A stretch of DNA of 64,000 nucleotides from assembly GCA_011752475.1 (NCBI GenBank), contig CP048747.1, forward strand, positions 496,001 through 560,000, in the 5' to 3' direction. The stretch is from Buchnera aphidicola (Microlophium carnosum). Its GTDB lineage: Bacteria > Pseudomonadota > Gammaproteobacteria > Enterobacterales > Enterobacteriaceae. Shown piece after piece: positions 29,551-38,401 of this stretch. The notes under the pieces were generated by a model. That model did not search any database, was not told the origin of the DNA, and saw only the letters and a program-made list of their open reading frames with translations. The position numbers and the translations under genes were made by a program. The stretch's first letter is position 1. Each line of letters starts with the position of its first letter.

Positions 29551-31416
29551 ATGACAAAATATTTAAAATCACGATTAAATCGTATTATAGTTAAGTGCAT
29601 TTTAGGAATAATTATTTTATCTTTAATATTGAGTACTATGAATAGCTATGTAAATAAAGATTCAGAAAAATATATAGCAACAGTCAATGGTGAAAAAATT
29701 AGTTTTAATATTTTTAAAAAAATGTATTTTGTTGAAAGAGAAAAACAAAAAAAAATACTAGGAAAAAATTTTTTGAAATTTAGTCTCAATAAAAAATTTA
29801 CAAAGGACACTTACAATTATGTTTTATCTCAACTAATTAATAATGTTCTTTTAGAACAATACGTAAAAAAAATACATTTACAAGTAAATGATAATGAAAT
29901 AAAAAAAATTATATTAAGTTCTCCTATATTTCAGAAAAATAACAGATTTAATAAAGAAAAATATTTTCATTATCTTACATCTATGAATTTAACTAATGAT
30001 CAATATATAAATATTATTAAGAAAAAAATAAATACCAAAAATTTAATACATACTATTGCTAATAGTAATTTTATTTTAGAAAATGAAGAAAAAAATATTA
30101 TAAAACTACTATCTCAAAAAAGAATCATTAAAAAATCCATTATTAAAACAAATTCTATAATTGACAAACAAAATATAACTGATGTAGAAGCGCAGAATTA
30201 CTTCTATAAAAATAAAGATAATTTTTATATTCCAGAACAATTTAAAATTAGTTTTATTCAATTTAAAGTGGATACATTCAAAACAAATTGTAAAAATGAA
30301 GAAATTTATGAGTGGTATTTAAAAAATATTAAACAATACTCAACAAAAGAAAAAAGAAAATATAGTATTATTCAAATAAAAAATAAAAATGAAGCATTAT
30401 CGATATTATCTCAATTACACAATACACCAAAAGATTTTTCAAACATAGCTAAGAAAAAATCAACAGATCCTATTTCATCAAAAAAAGGTGGAGATATTGG
30501 ATGGATATCAATCGACCTTATACCAAATGAAATTAAAAACGCTAATCTGAATCAAAAAAATCAAATATCTAATGTTGTTCCATTTCGAAACGAATTTTTA
30601 ATTATTAAATTAAATGAAATTGAAGTTGGAAAACCAAAAAAAATATATGAAGTATTTGATATAATTAAAAAAGAAATACAAAATAAAAAATCATTAAATC
30701 TATATAATAAGTTAAAAAATGAAATATCTAATAATCTTAAAACCAATCCAGATAAAATTACATTAATTCTGCAGAAAAGTAATATAGCTACTCAAGAAAC
30801 TGATTGGTTTGATAAAAAATCTATTCCTAAAATATTAAATATCCCTATTTTAACAAAAGTAATTTTTAATAAAGAATTATTTAAAAATAATACAACAAAA
30901 CCACGTTTACATTTAATTAATTTAAAAAATCATCAATCTTTTTTAATTAAAATTAAAGATTTTAGACATAAAAAAATGCAAAACTTTGAAGATGTTAAAA
31001 TAAATATTATAAAAAAATTAAAATTTATAAAAGCAATTAAAGAAACAAGACAAAAATCCGAAAAAATTGTTGATGAATTAAAAAAAGAAAGAACAAATTT
31101 ATTTCACAAATCAAATCTTTATTTTACTGATCCTGAAATTATATCTCGTTATGATCAAAATCCTATTACATCAATAGTGTTTTCTTTGCCTCATCCACAA
31201 GAAGGAAAAAAAATATATACTTTATATCAAGATAAAAATAAAGATTTTATAATTATATCACTTGAAAAAGTTTATAATACAAATTTTTCTCAAAGAGAAA
31301 AAAATGTTATTATTGAATATCTAGAAAAAAATAATACTGAAATAATTTTTAATTCTATTCTTAAAGATATTCGTGAAAAATCAATAATTACATACGAAAA
31401 AATAGAAAAAATATAA
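29551..31416 (+). CDS. ppiD: PpiD, periplasmic chaperone with a parvulin-like domain
   Basis: PpiD is an inner-membrane-anchored periplasmic chaperone near the Sec translocon. The 621 residues match E. coli (623). There is one membrane segment at about residues 13-32 (IVKCILGIIILSLILSTMNS), a SurA-like N-terminal region, and a parvulin domain at about 265-355 with FSNIAKKKSTDPISSKKGGD and IGWIS. In E. coli hupB lies between lon and ppiD; it is absent here. Confidence 0.93.
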   Translation: MTKYLKSRLNRIIVKCILGIIILSLILSTMNSYVNKDSEKYIATVNGEKISFNIFKKMYFVEREKQKKILGKNFLKFSLNKKFTKDTYNYVLSQLINNVLLEQYVKKIHLQVNDNEIKKIILSSPIFQKNNRFNKEKYFHYLTSMNLTNDQYINIIKKKINTKNLIHTIANSNFILENEEKNIIKLLSQKRIIKKSIIKTNSIIDKQNITDVEAQNYFYKNKDNFYIPEQFKISFIQFKVDTFKTNCKNEEIYEWYLKNIKQYSTKEKRKYSIIQIKNKNEALSILSQLHNTPKDFSNIAKKKSTDPISSKKGGDIGWISIDLIPNEIKNANLNQKNQISNVVPFRNEFLIIKLNEIEVGKPKKIYEVFDIIKKEIQNKKSLNLYNKLKNEISNNLKTNPDKITLILQKSNIATQETDWFDKKSIPKILNIPILTKVIFNKELFKNNTTKPRLHLINLKNHQSFLIKIKDFRHKKMQNFEDVKINIIKKLKFIKAIKETRQKSEKIVDELKKERTNLFHKSNLYFTDPEIISRYDQNPITSIVFSLPHPQEGKKIYTLYQDKNKDFIIISLEKVYNTNFSQREKNVIIEYLEKNNTEIIFNSILKDIREKSIITYEKIEKI

Positions 31417-32392
31417 ACTACACTGAAAACAGTTATTAAAAATAAATATATTGTTTATAAATATAAATAACTTTATAAAAAAATTATAACTTAATTGAAA
31501 AGATATATAAAATTAATTATAATATTTTTTATATTTATTTTAATGCCTGCATAATAAAAATAACAATTTATTTTTTGTTAATCAATTTTTTTATTTCGAA
31601 AAAAGATATAAGTTTGACGTATAAAGCAATCTTTTTTCATGAAATTCTAATATAAGAAATAACTTGCCTTATTTAAAATAATATCAATATCATATTCTAT
31701 TAGTCTAATAAAATCCATATTTCTGAGTTACTTAAATTAATTAAAGATGTTTTGATGTTAATGCTATTATTAACATCTCATTTCAATAATATTATTGAAT
31801 TGTTTGAAAAATTTATTTCTACTATTTTTATAATCAAGAAAGAGAAGTTTTCTCTATACCAAAAACTACTAAATTTATTCTTTTATATTAAACTATCTAA
31901 AAAATAAATTTGACAAATAAAATATTCAAAAATAAAAATATGATTAAAAAAAATTAGTACATAACGATTATCAATTAATATATTATTTTTTTAAGATACT
32001 AACTATTGAATATTAAACATATAGGATTATATAATTTTTTATTTATAATTTTTTAAGTGCAAAAAAGAAAAATTTATTTCGTATGTATATAATTAATCAC
32101 AATCAACATTGATACAATACATTTCTCTATCATGAGAGTAATATATTAAATAAGTTGTTCAACTTCATCTATGATTTAAAAATAATAAAAGTTTCTCGTT
32201 TTTTATAAGTTACACTTTTTAAGTGTGATATTTTTATATAGAAAAAACAACATTTAATTTTAACTAAAAATCAATAAAAATGTTATCAAGAAATTCATTT
32301 TTATATTAAAAAATAAAAGTATTTTTTATGTTTATCAAAAATACTTTATTCTCAAAAACACATTTATAATATTTAAAAACTAGGATTTCTTT
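31417..32392 (+). other. 976-base spacer with no recognisable gene
   Basis: This spacer between ppiD and mdlA is extremely AT-rich, with stops in all frames. The longest plus-strand reading stretch I found by eye is ATG 31755 to TAA 31907 (50 codons), which resembles nothing I know. In E. coli this position holds ybaV, fadM, queC, ybaE, cof and ybaO, so it is probably eroded remains of lost genes, but I could not match any piece. The last bases hold the mdlA ribosome-binding site (AGGA at 32383-32386). Confidence 0.7.
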
Positions 32393-34138
32393 GTGAAATT
32401 GTTTAATCAATTAAGATGGTTTTTTATACGAGAATGGAAGAGGTATTTAGGAGCAATTTTCTTATTAATAATAATTGCTGCTTTACAATTATTACCTCCT
32501 AAAATAGTAGGTGTTTTAATAGACTCAATTATAAAAAAAAACATGGATAGTTTGCAAATATTGCCATATATTTCAATTATTCTTGTGGTGGCTGTAATTG
32601 TATATATATTACGTTATTTGTGGAGAATATTACTATTTGGTGCTTCTTATCAATTAGCTACAGAACTTCGAGTAAAGTTTTATTCTTATCTGAGTCAACA
32701 AAGTCAAATATTTTTTTTAAAAAACAGGACCGGAGATTTAATAGCAAGAGCAACAAACGATGTTGATCGTGTAGTTTTTGCTGCAGGAGAAGGTGTTCTA
32801 ACACTTGTTGATTCATTAGTTATGGGTTGTTCTGTTTTAATAGTAATGAGTACTCAAATTAGTTTTAAATTAACAATCATTTCTTTAATACCTATGCCAA
32901 TAATGGCTATATTAATAAAAAAATATGGAAAAGAATTACATGAAACTTTTCGTCATGCTCAAATTGCTTTTTCTCTATTAAATAATCAAACGCAAGAAAT
33001 GTTGACAAGTATTCGAATGATCAGGGCTTTTGGATTAGAAAAAAATCAATCAAATAAATTTAATTTTATTGTAACTAATACAGGAAAAAAAAACATGGAA
33101 GTAGCTAAAATCGACGCGCGTTTTGATCCAGTAATTTATTTATCAGTAGCTTTTTCTAATTTATTAGCTATTATGGGCGGAGGATGGTTAGTATGGAATA
33201 ATCAGATTACCATAGGACAACTAACTAGCTTTATAATGTATCTTGGATTAATGATTTGGCCGATGTTAGCACTTGCATGGATGTTTAATATAGTTGAAAG
33301 AGGTAGTGCAGCTTGGGATAGAATTCATTCTATTATAAATAAACAATTATACATTCAAGATGGAAATAAAACGATTCCACTATCTCCTGGAATATTAAGT
33401 ATCAATATTAATAAATTTTGTTATCCAAATAATCAAACACCATCTTTAAAAAATATAAATATTCTTTTAAAACCAGGACATACTCTAGGCATTTGTGGGC
33501 CCACAGGATCTGGTAAAAGTACTTTATTAAAACTGATTCAACGACAATTTAATTTTAATAAAGAAGAAATAGTTTATCATTCTTCATCATTATTAGAATT
33601 AAAAATTGATGATTGGAGAAGTCGAATCGCAGTTGTCAATCAAACTTCTTTTTTATTTTCCGAAAGTATAGCTAATAATATTTCTTTAGGGAAAATTAAT
33701 GCATCTCAAAAAGAAATTGAAAAAGCAGCAAAACTAGCTGATGTACATAAAGATATTCTCTATTTACCAGAAAGATATGACACTCAAGTAGGAGAACGTG
33801 GTGTAATGCTATCTGGTGGTCAAAAACAACGAATTTGTATAGCACGTGCATTATTATTAAATGCAGAAATATTAATATTAGATGATGCACTCTCTGCTGT
33901 TGATGCTCAAACTGAAAACAATATCTTAAACAACATTAAAAAATGGAAAGAAAAAGGACATTCATTAATCATTACAGCACATCGTCTATCTGCATTAATT
34001 AATTCAGATGAAATTATAGTTATAAAAAATGGTTCTATTATACAGAGAGGTAATCATTTGAAATTAATTCAAGAAGACAATTGGTATAAATCTATGTTCT
34101 CTTATCAACAATTAGAAGTAGAACTTGAGGATGACTAA
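32393..34138 (+). CDS. mdlA: MdlA, ABC transporter ATP-binding and permease protein
   Basis: MdlA is a half-size multidrug-resistance-like ABC exporter that probably pairs with MdlB. I use the GTG start at 32393 (MKLFNQLRWFFIREWKRYLG), which aligns with the E. coli N-terminus and has an AGGA ribosome-binding site. The 581 residues have about six membrane segments, then the ATPase with Walker A GPTGSGKST near residue 369, signature MLSGGQKQRICIARAL and Walker B ILILDDALSAVD. The substrate is unknown. Confidence 0.94.
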   Translation: MKLFNQLRWFFIREWKRYLGAIFLLIIIAALQLLPPKIVGVLIDSIIKKNMDSLQILPYISIILVVAVIVYILRYLWRILLFGASYQLATELRVKFYSYLSQQSQIFFLKNRTGDLIARATNDVDRVVFAAGEGVLTLVDSLVMGCSVLIVMSTQISFKLTIISLIPMPIMAILIKKYGKELHETFRHAQIAFSLLNNQTQEMLTSIRMIRAFGLEKNQSNKFNFIVTNTGKKNMEVAKIDARFDPVIYLSVAFSNLLAIMGGGWLVWNNQITIGQLTSFIMYLGLMIWPMLALAWMFNIVERGSAAWDRIHSIINKQLYIQDGNKTIPLSPGILSININKFCYPNNQTPSLKNINILLKPGHTLGICGPTGSGKSTLLKLIQRQFNFNKEEIVYHSSSLLELKIDDWRSRIAVVNQTSFLFSESIANNISLGKINASQKEIEKAAKLADVHKDILYLPERYDTQVGERGVMLSGGQKQRICIARALLLNAEILILDDALSAVDAQTENNILNNIKKWKEKGHSLIITAHRLSALINSDEIIVIKNGSIIQRGNHLKLIQEDNWYKSMFSYQQLEVELEDD

Positions 34139-34161
34139 AAAACAGGTGAAAAATTTATACT

Positions 34162-35904
34162 ATGGATCATTTAATTGAGTTTTGGCCAATTTTAAAACGT
34201 TTGCTAATTTATGTAAAACCTTATAAAAAAAAATTAATTTTAGCATTTATTTTACTTTTAAGTGGATCGATATCAGAAGTTTTAGGACCAGTTTTAATAA
34301 GTTATTTTATTAATAATATTTTATCTAAACACCAATTAGATTTATTAATAATATTTATTATTATTATATCATTCATATTATTGCAAATATCATCAGTTTG
34401 CCTAAATTATTTTCAAAGTATTTTATTTAATAAAATAGCAGTAGAAAGCACTAATAAATTACGACAAGATGTTATGTATGCTGCATTAAGACAACCTATT
34501 AGTAAATTTGATTCTCAACCTATTGGACAAATGATTTCAAAGGTGACAAACGATACTGAAGCAGTTAAAGAATTATATGATACAGTTGGACCTACTCTAT
34601 TTCGCAGTATAATGTTAATTTTTATTATATTATTCGCAATGTTTACTCTTGAATGGCATATGGCAATTATAGCTTTATTTATTTTACCATTAATGATTAC
34701 AGTAATGTTAGTTTATCAGTATTATAGTACTCCACTTTTACGAAAAGTAAGATACTACTTAGCTGATATTAATAACAAATTTAATGAAACTATTAATGGA
34801 ATGAATGTCATTCAACAATTTCGTCAGCAAAGTAGATTTGAAAAAAAAATAAAAAACAGTAGTCATTTACATTATATGTCACGTATGAAAATATTGAGAT
34901 TAGATGGTTTTTTATTAAGACCACTACTTAGTTTGTTATCAGCCGTAGTATTATGTAACTTTATATTCTTGTTTAGTTTTTTTCCGATTAAAGCATTTGA
35001 GGTAGGTATATTATATGCATTTATTACCTATCTTGGACGACTTAACGAACCCTTAATTGCTATAACTATTCAACAATCAACATTGCAACAATCTATTGTT
35101 GCAGGAGAAAGAATATTTTCACTTATAGATTCACCAAAACAAAAATATGGAAAAAATAAAAATTCATTAAACAGTGGAAAAATAAATATTAAAAATATTA
35201 GTTTTAAGTATAAAAATTGTAAAAACAATATACTGGAGGATATTAATATTAATATTCTCTCTAAAAGTTTTGTTGCATTTGTAGGACATACTGGAAGTGG
35301 AAAAAGCACTTTAGCAAGTTTATTAATGGGATACTATCCTATACAAAATGGAAAAATATATTTAGATAATCAATCTCTTGATTCAATAAGTCATTATGTC
35401 TTAAGAAAAAATGTATTAATGGTACAGCAAGAACCAATAGTTCTTTCAGATACTATTTTTTATAATATTACACTAGGAAGAAAAATATCTGAAGAACAAG
35501 TTTGGAAAATATTAGATACAGTTCATCTTTCATACATAGTGAAATCTATGCCAAATGGTATCTATTCTCTATTAGGGGAAGAAGGTAATAATTTATCTGT
35601 CGGTCAAAAGCAATTGCTAGCGATTGCTAGAATACTAGTTTCATATCCTAAAGTTCTTATATTAGATGAAGCTACTGCTAATATTGATTCTGAAACAGAA
35701 CAACTAATTCAAAAAGCATTATTGTCAATACGAAAAAAATGTACATTAATAGTAATCGCTCATAGACTTTCGACAATTATTGAAGCAGATCTCATTGTAG
35801 TCTTAAAAAAAGGAAAAGTTATTGAACTAGGCACGCATCAGCAATTATTAAATAAAAAAAATTGTTATTGGAAAATGCAAAAATTTCAATTATCTAAGTT
35901 GTAA
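34162..35904 (+). CDS. mdlB: MdlB, ABC transporter ATP-binding and permease protein
   Basis: MdlB is the second half-transporter of the pair, 580 residues, starting 23 bases after mdlA. The N-terminal half has about six membrane segments. The ATPase half has Walker A GHTGSGKST near residue 375, signature NLSVGQKQLLAIARIL and Walker B VLILDEATANID. Both ATPase sites look functional, and retention of the pair in such a reduced genome suggests a real export role. It ends against the 4.5S RNA gene on the other strand. Confidence 0.94.
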   Translation: MDHLIEFWPILKRLLIYVKPYKKKLILAFILLLSGSISEVLGPVLISYFINNILSKHQLDLLIIFIIIISFILLQISSVCLNYFQSILFNKIAVESTNKLRQDVMYAALRQPISKFDSQPIGQMISKVTNDTEAVKELYDTVGPTLFRSIMLIFIILFAMFTLEWHMAIIALFILPLMITVMLVYQYYSTPLLRKVRYYLADINNKFNETINGMNVIQQFRQQSRFEKKIKNSSHLHYMSRMKILRLDGFLLRPLLSLLSAVVLCNFIFLFSFFPIKAFEVGILYAFITYLGRLNEPLIAITIQQSTLQQSIVAGERIFSLIDSPKQKYGKNKNSLNSGKINIKNISFKYKNCKNNILEDININILSKSFVAFVGHTGSGKSTLASLLMGYYPIQNGKIYLDNQSLDSISHYVLRKNVLMVQQEPIVLSDTIFYNITLGRKISEEQVWKILDTVHLSYIVKSMPNGIYSLLGEEGNNLSVGQKQLLAIARILVSYPKVLILDEATANIDSETEQLIQKALLSIRKKCTLIVIAHRLSTIIEADLIVVLKKGKVIELGTHQQLLNKKNCYWKMQKFQLSKL

Positions 35905-36015
35905 AGAGTTTCTGTTAGCTGTATCAGAACACCTGTATTAATTTGATATGGCTGCTTTCTTCCGAATCTGACCAGGTATTCAATATAACAGTGTTTGGAG
36001 CTAACAGAAAACTCT
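35905..36015 (-). ncRNA. ffs: 4.5S RNA (bacterial signal recognition particle RNA)
   Basis: On the minus strand the core CTGGTCAGATTCGGAAG followed by AAAGCAGCC matches E. coli 4.5S RNA, including the GGAA tetraloop and the asymmetric loop bound by Ffh. The ends AGAGTTTTCTGTTAGCT and AGCTAACAGAAACTC pair to close a long hairpin of about 111 bases. In E. coli ffs also lies near mdlB. The exact ends are set from the stem and may be off by a few bases. Confidence 0.93.
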
Positions 36016-36202
36016 ATTATATATTTTGTATAGAAAAATTAAATTAAGGTTTTATTGTATATATCAAATATGAAATTTACAACTAATATTTACATTTAAA
36101 TTATATATTATAAAAAATTTTTATAAAATAAGTAAGAATACTTTCATAATACAATGAATATTGATAGCATAATAGTCTTTTAATGAAATATATAACATTT
36201 AT

Positions 36203-37300
36203 ATGAACTATCAAATATTAGCACGAAAATGGCGTCCGCAATCTTTTAAAGATATAGTTGGTCAAAAACACATTGTAACTGCTATATCTAATGGGTTCTC
36301 TCTTGGTCGTATTCATCATGCATGGTTATTATCTGGTACAAGAGGAATTGGAAAAACTACAATTGCTCGATTACTTGCTAAAAGTTTAAATTGTCAAAAT
36401 GGCATTTCATCAAATCCTTGTCGAAAATGTATAATTTGTGAAGAAATAGAAAAAGGATTATGTCTAGATGTACTTGAAATAGATGGAGCTTCTCGTACCA
36501 AAGTAGAAGATATGCGAGAAATTTTAGATAACGTTTACTATGCTCCTAATAAAAGCCGTTTTAAAGTATATATAATTGATGAAGTTCATATGCTTTCTCG
36601 TCATAGTTTTAATGCACTGCTTAAAACACTTGAAGAACCTCCTGCGCATATTAAATTTATTTTAGCAACGACAGATATAGAACGAATTCCTAAGACTATT
36701 ATCTCTCGTTGTTTGTATTTTAAATTACAGATAATTTCTGAAGAAAAGATTTTTAACTTTTTAAAACATGTTCTAATAAAAGAATCAATTAATACTGATG
36801 AATATTCTTTACAAAAAATCTCTCATCATGCTAAAGGAAGCATACGAGATGCACTTAATTTACTAGAACATGCTATCTATCTCGGAAACGGTCACGTCTA
36901 TATAAAAAATATAACAGAAATGTTAGGTATTCCATCTAAAAAATATTCTTTTTTATTAACTGATGCAGTTTTAAAAAAAGATTCAAAAAAAACAATGTTA
37001 TTGTTAAATAAAATAAGCAGTATAGGAGTAGAATGGGAAGAAGTTTTAATAGAAATGTTACGTTTTTTATATCATATTTCTATATCGCAAACTTTTCCGA
37101 TATCATACGAAACATGTTTTACAAAAACATATAGGCATCAGATTCAAAAAATATCTAAAAATATCAGTAAAAAACATGTTCAGTTATGTTATCAAATACT
37201 ATTAAATGGAAGAAAAGAACTACAGTTTGCTCCAAATCAAAAAATAGGAGTGGAAATGTCTTTATTACGTGCAATGACTATAATAGAAAAAAATGAATGA
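36203..37300 (+). CDS. dnaX: DnaX, DNA polymerase III clamp-loader subunit, short gamma-like form
   Basis: DnaX is the ATPase of the clamp loader. The frame has 365 residues and covers domains I-III: Walker A SGTRGIGKTT (residues 44-53), zinc ligands Cys64, Cys73, Cys76 and Cys79, Walker B YIIDEVHMLS and the sensor region ATTDIERIPKTIISRC. E. coli tau has 643 residues; gamma, about 430, is made by a programmed frameshift. Here TGA 37298-37300 falls near the end of domain III, so the DnaB-binding and polymerase-binding domains of tau are not encoded in this frame. Their decayed sequence follows. Confidence 0.94.
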   Translation: MNYQILARKWRPQSFKDIVGQKHIVTAISNGFSLGRIHHAWLLSGTRGIGKTTIARLLAKSLNCQNGISSNPCRKCIICEEIEKGLCLDVLEIDGASRTKVEDMREILDNVYYAPNKSRFKVYIIDEVHMLSRHSFNALLKTLEEPPAHIKFILATTDIERIPKTIISRCLYFKLQIISEEKIFNFLKHVLIKESINTDEYSLQKISHHAKGSIRDALNLLEHAIYLGNGHVYIKNITEMLGIPSKKYSFLLTDAVLKKDSKKTMLLLNKISSIGVEWEEVLIEMLRFLYHISISQTFPISYETCFTKTYRHQIQKISKNISKKHVQLCYQILLNGRKELQFAPNQKIGVEMSLLRAMTIIEKNE

Positions 37301-37864
37301 ATACAAAAAATTTAGTATTAAAAAATAAAAATGAACTATTTAAAAGTAATAAAAAATAATACTTCTACACAAGAGAATAAATAAAACATCTATCTATATA
37401 AAAAAATAAATTTAACATCGCACAAATACAATTATTAGATAGAAACTATAAAAGATAAACAAGTAATAATAAGATTAAAAGAAAAAATTGAAAAAATAGA
37501 TCTTTGGTATGACAAAATATGCAAATTAAAAAAACTATTAATAGATGTAAAAAAATTAGTAATGCATATTTCCTATAACAATACTTTAAAATGTTAATAT
37601 ATATATGACCGATCAAAAAATATTTAATTTAGAAATATAAATAGATAATTTTCAAAAAAGAACTATATAAAATAACTATAACAAAATTCAATTAATTATA
37701 GAAAAAAATAAACTACATACATTGACGCCTTATCAGTAGTTCGCAAAATATACAAAGAAAAAATATTAACAAAGCATTCATTATTAAAAAAAGATCCTAA
37801 TATTGCAATATTAAAAAAATTTCTTAATATAAAATTGCAAAAAACTAATATTAATCTCATTTAA
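37301..37864 (+). pseudogene. dnaX: decayed 3' part of dnaX (tau-specific C-terminal region)
   Basis: Translated pieces in different frames still resemble the end of E. coli DnaX as I remember it. RLKEKIEKIDLWYDKICKL (from about 37473) recalls KLAAEAIERDPWAAQVSQL. IQLIIEKNKLHTLTPYQ-stop (about 37688-37740) recalls VELTIVEDDNPAVRTPLEW. IYKEKILTKHSLLKKDPNIA then ILKKFLNIKL (ending at TAA 37862-37864) recalls IYEEKLAQARESIIADNNIQ and LRRFFDAEL. Several stops and at least one frame change separate them, so this is not one coding frame. The first part (37301-37460) has no match I can see. Confidence 0.8.
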
Positions 37865-37924
37865 ATATATACTAAAAGTATAAAAAATATTATTTTGAGA
37901 AAATTACAAGAGAGGTCAATACAT

Positions 37925-38254
37925 ATGTTTACTAAAGGTGGGTTAAGTAATTTGATTAAACAAGCACAGCAAATGCAAGAAAAAATGGCAAAAATACAAG
38001 AAGAAATCGCTCAAATGGAGGTAACAGGAGAAGCAGGAGCTGGATTAGTTAAAGTAACTATTAATGGAGCACATAATTGTAGACGTGTCGAAGTAGATCC
38101 AAGTTTATTACAAGATGATAAAGATATGCTAGAAGATTTAGCAGCAGCTGCGTTTAATGATGCGACAAGAAGAATATCTGAAGTTCAAAAAAAGAAAATG
38201 TCTGCTATATCTACAGGAATGCAGCTTCCGACTGGATTTAATTTACCTATTTAA
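37925..38254 (+). CDS. ybaB: YbaB/EbfC family nucleoid-associated protein
   Basis: YbaB is a small dimeric DNA-binding, nucleoid-associated protein. I use ATG 37925 (MFTKGGLSNLIKQAQQMQEK), preceded by AGAGAGG, giving 109 residues exactly as in E. coli. Conserved blocks are AGAGLVKVTINGAHNCRRVE and FNLPI at the end. In E. coli recR follows ybaB; here htpG follows directly, so recR is lost at this place. Confidence 0.96.
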   Translation: MFTKGGLSNLIKQAQQMQEKMAKIQEEIAQMEVTGEAGAGLVKVTINGAHNCRRVEVDPSLLQDDKDMLEDLAAAAFNDATRRISEVQKKKMSAISTGMQLPTGFNLPI

Positions 38255-38401
38255 AATAATATAAAATGAAAAATATCTTATTAATTCATGATTACACATT
38301 CATTTAAAATATATATTTTTCTATAAAAATAATTTTATAAATAACTAATTTTATTTTTTTAATAAGTTTCTTTTATTTTTTATTTAAAAAGAGATGACTG
38401 T

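Noticed and set aside
31755..31907. 50-codon ATG frame in the ppiD-mdlA spacer
   Set aside because: No similarity to a known family, low-complexity Leu/Lys/Ile composition expected by chance in AT-rich DNA, and no ribosome-binding site.
36016..36202. Possible gene between 4.5S RNA and dnaX (apt position in E. coli)
   Set aside because: Only AT-rich sequence with stops in all frames; probably back-to-back promoters.
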